Shown: piece after piece, positions 61,600-64,000 of the stretch
Layout of the letters: each line of letters begins with the position of its first letter
How positions within the stretch are numbered: position 1 is the stretch's first letter
Assembly: GCF_006715025.1 (NCBI RefSeq)
Contig: NZ_VFMK01000001.1
Span: forward strand, 5,022,001 to 5,086,000
DNA: 64,000 nt
Direction: 5' to 3'
Origin: Serratia fonticola
GTDB taxonomy: Bacteria; Pseudomonadota; Gammaproteobacteria; Enterobacterales; Enterobacteriaceae
The notes under the pieces: generated by a model
Database searches by the model: none
What the model was told of the DNA's origin: nothing
What the model saw: the letters and a program-made list of their open reading frames with translations, nothing else
Made by a program: the position numbers and the translations under genes

Positions 61600-62410
61600 T
61601 AGAGTCCACCAAGGGCACTTTGCCCGCAAACGCTTTGGACAAAACTTTTTAACCGATCAGTTTGTCATCGACAGTATCGTCTCGGCCATTCATCCCCAGC
61701 CAGGCGAGGCGGTGATTGAGATCGGCCCCGGCCTGGGTGCCTTGACCGAACCGGTTGGCGCACGTATGGACCGCATGACGGTGATCGAACTTGACCGCGA
61801 TCTGGCCGCGCGTCTGGCCAACCATCCCCAGTTGAAAGACAAGCTGACTATCCATCAGCAAGATGCCATGACGGTGAACTTTTCCGAACTGGCCGCCGAG
61901 GCGGGACAACCGCTGCGCGTGTTCGGTAACCTGCCGTATAACATCTCAACGCCGCTGATGTTCCATCTTTTCAGCTATACTTCCGCTATCCGCGACATGC
62001 ATTTCATGTTGCAAAAAGAAGTGGTCAACCGTCTGGTTGCTGGTCCGAACAGCAAAGCTTACGGGCGTCTGACCGTGATGGCGCAGTATTACTGCAACGT
62101 TATCCCGGTGCTGGAAGTACCGCCTACCGCGTTCGCTCCACCACCTAAAGTCGATTCTGCCGTAGTTCGTCTGGTACCGCACGTTGTGATCCCTCATCCG
62201 GTTGGCGATGTGCGTATGCTGAGTCGTATTACCACCCAGGCGTTTAACCAACGCAGGAAAACCATCCGCAACAGCCTGGGCGATCTGTTCACCCCAGAAC
62301 AGCTGACGGAACTCGGCGTCGATCCGACGCTCAGAGCAGAAAATATTTCTGTAGCGCAGTACTGTAAGTTGGCAAACTGGCTTTCAGCACAACAGGCGCA
62401 GCAGCAATAA
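61592..62410 (+). CDS. rsmA: 16S rRNA dimethyladenosine transferase RsmA (KsgA)
   Basis: RsmA dimethylates A1518 and A1519 of 16S rRNA late in 30S assembly. The 272-residue protein has KRFGQNFLTDQ, the SAM loop EIGPGLGALTEP (about 43-54), the catalytic motif NLPYNISTP near 113-121 and FAPPPKVDSAVVRL. Its start overlaps the pdxA stop by 8 bases. Confidence 0.98.
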   Translation: MNNRVHQGHFARKRFGQNFLTDQFVIDSIVSAIHPQPGEAVIEIGPGLGALTEPVGARMDRMTVIELDRDLAARLANHPQLKDKLTIHQQDAMTVNFSELAAEAGQPLRVFGNLPYNISTPLMFHLFSYTSAIRDMHFMLQKEVVNRLVAGPNSKAYGRLTVMAQYYCNVIPVLEVPPTAFAPPPKVDSAVVRLVPHVVIPHPVGDVRMLSRITTQAFNQRRKTIRNSLGDLFTPEQLTELGVDPTLRAENISVAQYCKLANWLSAQQAQQQ

Positions 62411-62423
62411 AGGAGTAGTGGTC

Positions 62424-62801
62424 ATGATTGATTCGCCTCGTGTATGTATTCAGGTACAGAGTATTTATGTGGAATCACAGTCAATACCTGAGGAAGAACG
62501 TTACGTATTCGCATATACCGTCACTATCCGTAACCTGGGGCGTTTTAATGTACAACTACTGGGTCGTTACTGGCTGATCACCAACAGTAACGGTCGTCAG
62601 ACTGAAGTGCAGGGTGAAGGCGTGATTGGTGAACAACCGATTATCCGGCCCGGCAGTGAGTTCCAATACACCAGCGGGGCCGTTCTCGAAACGCCCCTGG
62701 GCACCATGGAAGGCCACTACGAAATGGTTGATCATCAAGGTCAGCCATTCCGTACCGCTATTCCGGTTTTCCGCTTAGCTATCCCTACACTGATCCACTA
62801 A
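62424..62801 (+). CDS. apaG: ApaG protein (Co2+/Mg2+ efflux-associated)
   Basis: ApaG is a fibronectin-III-like protein of unclear function, tied by genetics to Co2+ resistance and Mg2+ efflux. The 125-residue product is a single ApaG domain (YVFAYTVTIRNLG, VQLLGRYWLITNSNGR, EGVIGEQP, YTSGAVLETPLGTMEGHYEM). The ATG at 62424 gives the family start; a GTG six bases earlier was not used. Confidence 0.96.
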   Translation: MIDSPRVCIQVQSIYVESQSIPEEERYVFAYTVTIRNLGRFNVQLLGRYWLITNSNGRQTEVQGEGVIGEQPIIRPGSEFQYTSGAVLETPLGTMEGHYEMVDHQGQPFRTAIPVFRLAIPTLIH

Positions 62802-62802
62802 T

Positions 62803-63636
62803 ATGTCGACATATCTTATCGGCGATGTTCATGGCTGTTTCGAAGAACTGCAGTTGCTGCTTGCGCAGGTGAATTTCGATCCACTCCGCGACCAACTGTG
62901 GTTGACGGGCGATCTGGTCGCCCGTGGTCCTGGTTCGCTCGAGGTACTGCGCTACGTACGTTCACTCGGCCCAGCCGTGCGCATGGTGCTCGGAAACCAT
63001 GATCTGCATCTGTTGGCAGTCTATGCCGGCATCAGCCGTAACAAACCCAAAGATCGTATTACACCGCTGCTGGAAGCCCCGGATAGCGATGAACTGATCA
63101 ATTGGCTACGCCGTCAACCGGTACTGCAAGTTGATGATGAGCGCAAACTGATCATGGGCCATGCCGGTATCACCCCACAATGGGATATTGAAACCGCGCA
63201 GATGTGTGCCCGTGAAGTTGAAGCCGTGCTCAGTAGCGACAGTTATCCCCTCTTTCTGGATGCCATGTACGGCGATATGCCCAACAACTGGAGTCCTGAA
63301 CTCGGTGGCTTGGCACGCCTGCGTTTCAGCACTAATGCGCTGACCCGCATGCGCTATTGCTTCCCGAACGGCCAGTTGGATATGATCTGCAAAGATGCGC
63401 CCGGGAGTGCGCCTGCGCCACTCATGCCCTGGTTTGAGCTGCCACGCTTGGTCGATCCCGAATACACGATTATTTTCGGACACTGGGCGTCATTGGAAGG
63501 TAAAGGTACACCAGAGGGGATTATTGGCCTGGATACCGGCTGCTGCTGGGGGGGAGATCTGACCATGCTGCGCTGGGAAGACAAGCAGTACTTTACCCAA
63601 CCCGCCAACCAGCGTGAAAGGTTGAACGTGACTTGA
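62803..63636 (+). CDS. apaH: Diadenosine tetraphosphatase ApaH
   Basis: ApaH splits Ap4A to two ADP and also removes Np4 caps from RNA. The 277-residue metallophosphatase shows GDVHGCFEEL at 7-16, the GDLVARGP metal site, GNHDLHLLA and a final HWAS-type motif (GHWASLEGKG). It follows apaG by one base. Confidence 0.97.
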   Translation: MSTYLIGDVHGCFEELQLLLAQVNFDPLRDQLWLTGDLVARGPGSLEVLRYVRSLGPAVRMVLGNHDLHLLAVYAGISRNKPKDRITPLLEAPDSDELINWLRRQPVLQVDDERKLIMGHAGITPQWDIETAQMCAREVEAVLSSDSYPLFLDAMYGDMPNNWSPELGGLARLRFSTNALTRMRYCFPNGQLDMICKDAPGSAPAPLMPWFELPRLVDPEYTIIFGHWASLEGKGTPEGIIGLDTGCCWGGDLTMLRWEDKQYFTQPANQRERLNVT

Positions 63637-63638
63637 AA

Positions 63639-63668
63639 AAAAGGCCGATAAACTTTAACCGGCCTTTT
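63639..63668. terminator. Bidirectional terminator after apaH
   Basis: AAAAGGCCG and CGGCCTTTT are a 9-bp stem with a 12-base loop, with A and T runs on the two sides, so it can end apaH and the convergent permease gene. Confidence 0.9.
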
Positions 63669-63680
63669 TACCCCTTCTGT

Positions 63681-64000
63681 TCACTCTTCATCATTCAAAC
63701 TACATTCAGCACACCCTGGGATTTTCAGTTTCGGCTCCTGCACGTTCCTACGGTTTAACAGCAGGTTGGCAATAACAGCAACAGCGGTACCAATGGTAAT
63801 GCCACTGTGCAGAAACATCCCGGCCGTCGCAGGCAGCTGTTGGAACACCTGCGGTACCAGTACCGGTAGCATGCCAATCCCCAACGTGAGCGCCACTACC
63901 ATCGGGTTGTTGTTATTCTGATAATCGACCTTGCCCAGCGTACGGATCCCTGACACGGCGACCATGCCAAACATGACCAGCGCAGCCCCGCCCAACACCG
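63681..64000 (-). CDS. NCS2-family nucleobase permease, C-terminal part
   Basis: The visible part is the C-terminus of a polytopic protein cut by the window's right edge; its start lies outside. The segment LGGAALVMFGMVAVSGIRTL followed by two hydrophobic helices and a hydrophilic tail (CAECSLNDEE) resembles NCS2 purine permeases (xanthine/uric acid type, as XanP and UacT). The tail with two cysteines is unremarkable. E. coli has folA in this neighbourhood, so this is an added gene. Confidence 0.75.
   Translation of the reverse strand, partial: VLGGAALVMFGMVAVSGIRTLGKVDYQNNNNPMVVALTLGIGMLPVLVPQVFQQLPATAGMFLHSGITIGTAVAVIANLLLNRRNVQEPKLKIPGCAECSLNDEE

Overview
The window is chromosomal DNA of an enterobacterium, most likely Serratia or a close Yersiniaceae relative. 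Nearly every gene is a close homologue of an Escherichia coli gene, and the order follows the E. coli 0-2.5 minute region: apaH-apaG-rsmA-pdxA-surA-lptD-djlA-rluA-rapA-polB-yabI-thiQPB-sgrR-sgrS-setA-leuDCBAL-leuO-ilvIH-cra-mraZ...ftsZ-lpxC-secM-secA. The differences from E. coli support a Yersiniaceae origin: alaE lies between mraZ and cra, an acyl-CoA synthetase between leuO and ilvI, a DASS transporter between leuD and setA, and an NCS2 permease beyond apaH. ivbL-ilvBN lies between thiQ and yabI, the ara operon is absent, and ERIC repeats are frequent. The genus is inferred from memory of protein sequences; no search was run.

Layout. 1-5.3 kb: secA and secM (-), a DUF721/DciA-like gene (+) and lpxC (-). 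5.3-22.2 kb: the division and cell wall (dcw) cluster on the minus strand, read mraZ-rsmH-ftsL-ftsI-murE-murF-mraY-murD-ftsW-murG-murC-ddlB-ftsQ-ftsA-ftsZ, with the mra promoter and MraZ boxes at its head. 23-24.3 kb: alaE and a four-unit 197-bp tandem repeat array wedged against the end of cra. 24.2-32 kb: cra, ilvIH, an acyl-CoA synthetase and leuO. 32-37 kb: leuL attenuator and leuABCD. 37-42 kb: DASS transporter, setA, sRNA sgrS and sgrR. 41.9-45.5 kb: TPP riboswitch and thiBPQ. 45.6-47.8 kb: ivbL attenuator and ilvBN. 47.8-48.3 kb: a DinQ-like type I toxin with a divergent antisense RNA. 48.3-55.6 kb: yabI, polB, rapA and rluA. 55.7-63.6 kb: djlA, then lptD-surA-pdxA-rsmA-apaG-apaH. The right edge cuts an NCS2 purine permease.

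The genes serve envelope growth and division (dcw, lpxC, lptD, surA, secA), branched-chain amino acid synthesis (ilvIH, ilvBN and leuABCD, each with its leader or regulator), glucose-phosphate stress (sgrS/sgrR/setA), thiamine uptake, and DNA or RNA upkeep (polB, rapA, rluA, rsmA). The most interesting signals are non-coding: an ERIC repeat that appears to form the middle of the sgrS RNA, another between the TPP aptamer and thiB, a mini-ERIC between a decayed SOS box and polB, the dinQ/antisense pair, and the 197-bp array whose end supplies the C-terminus of AlaE.
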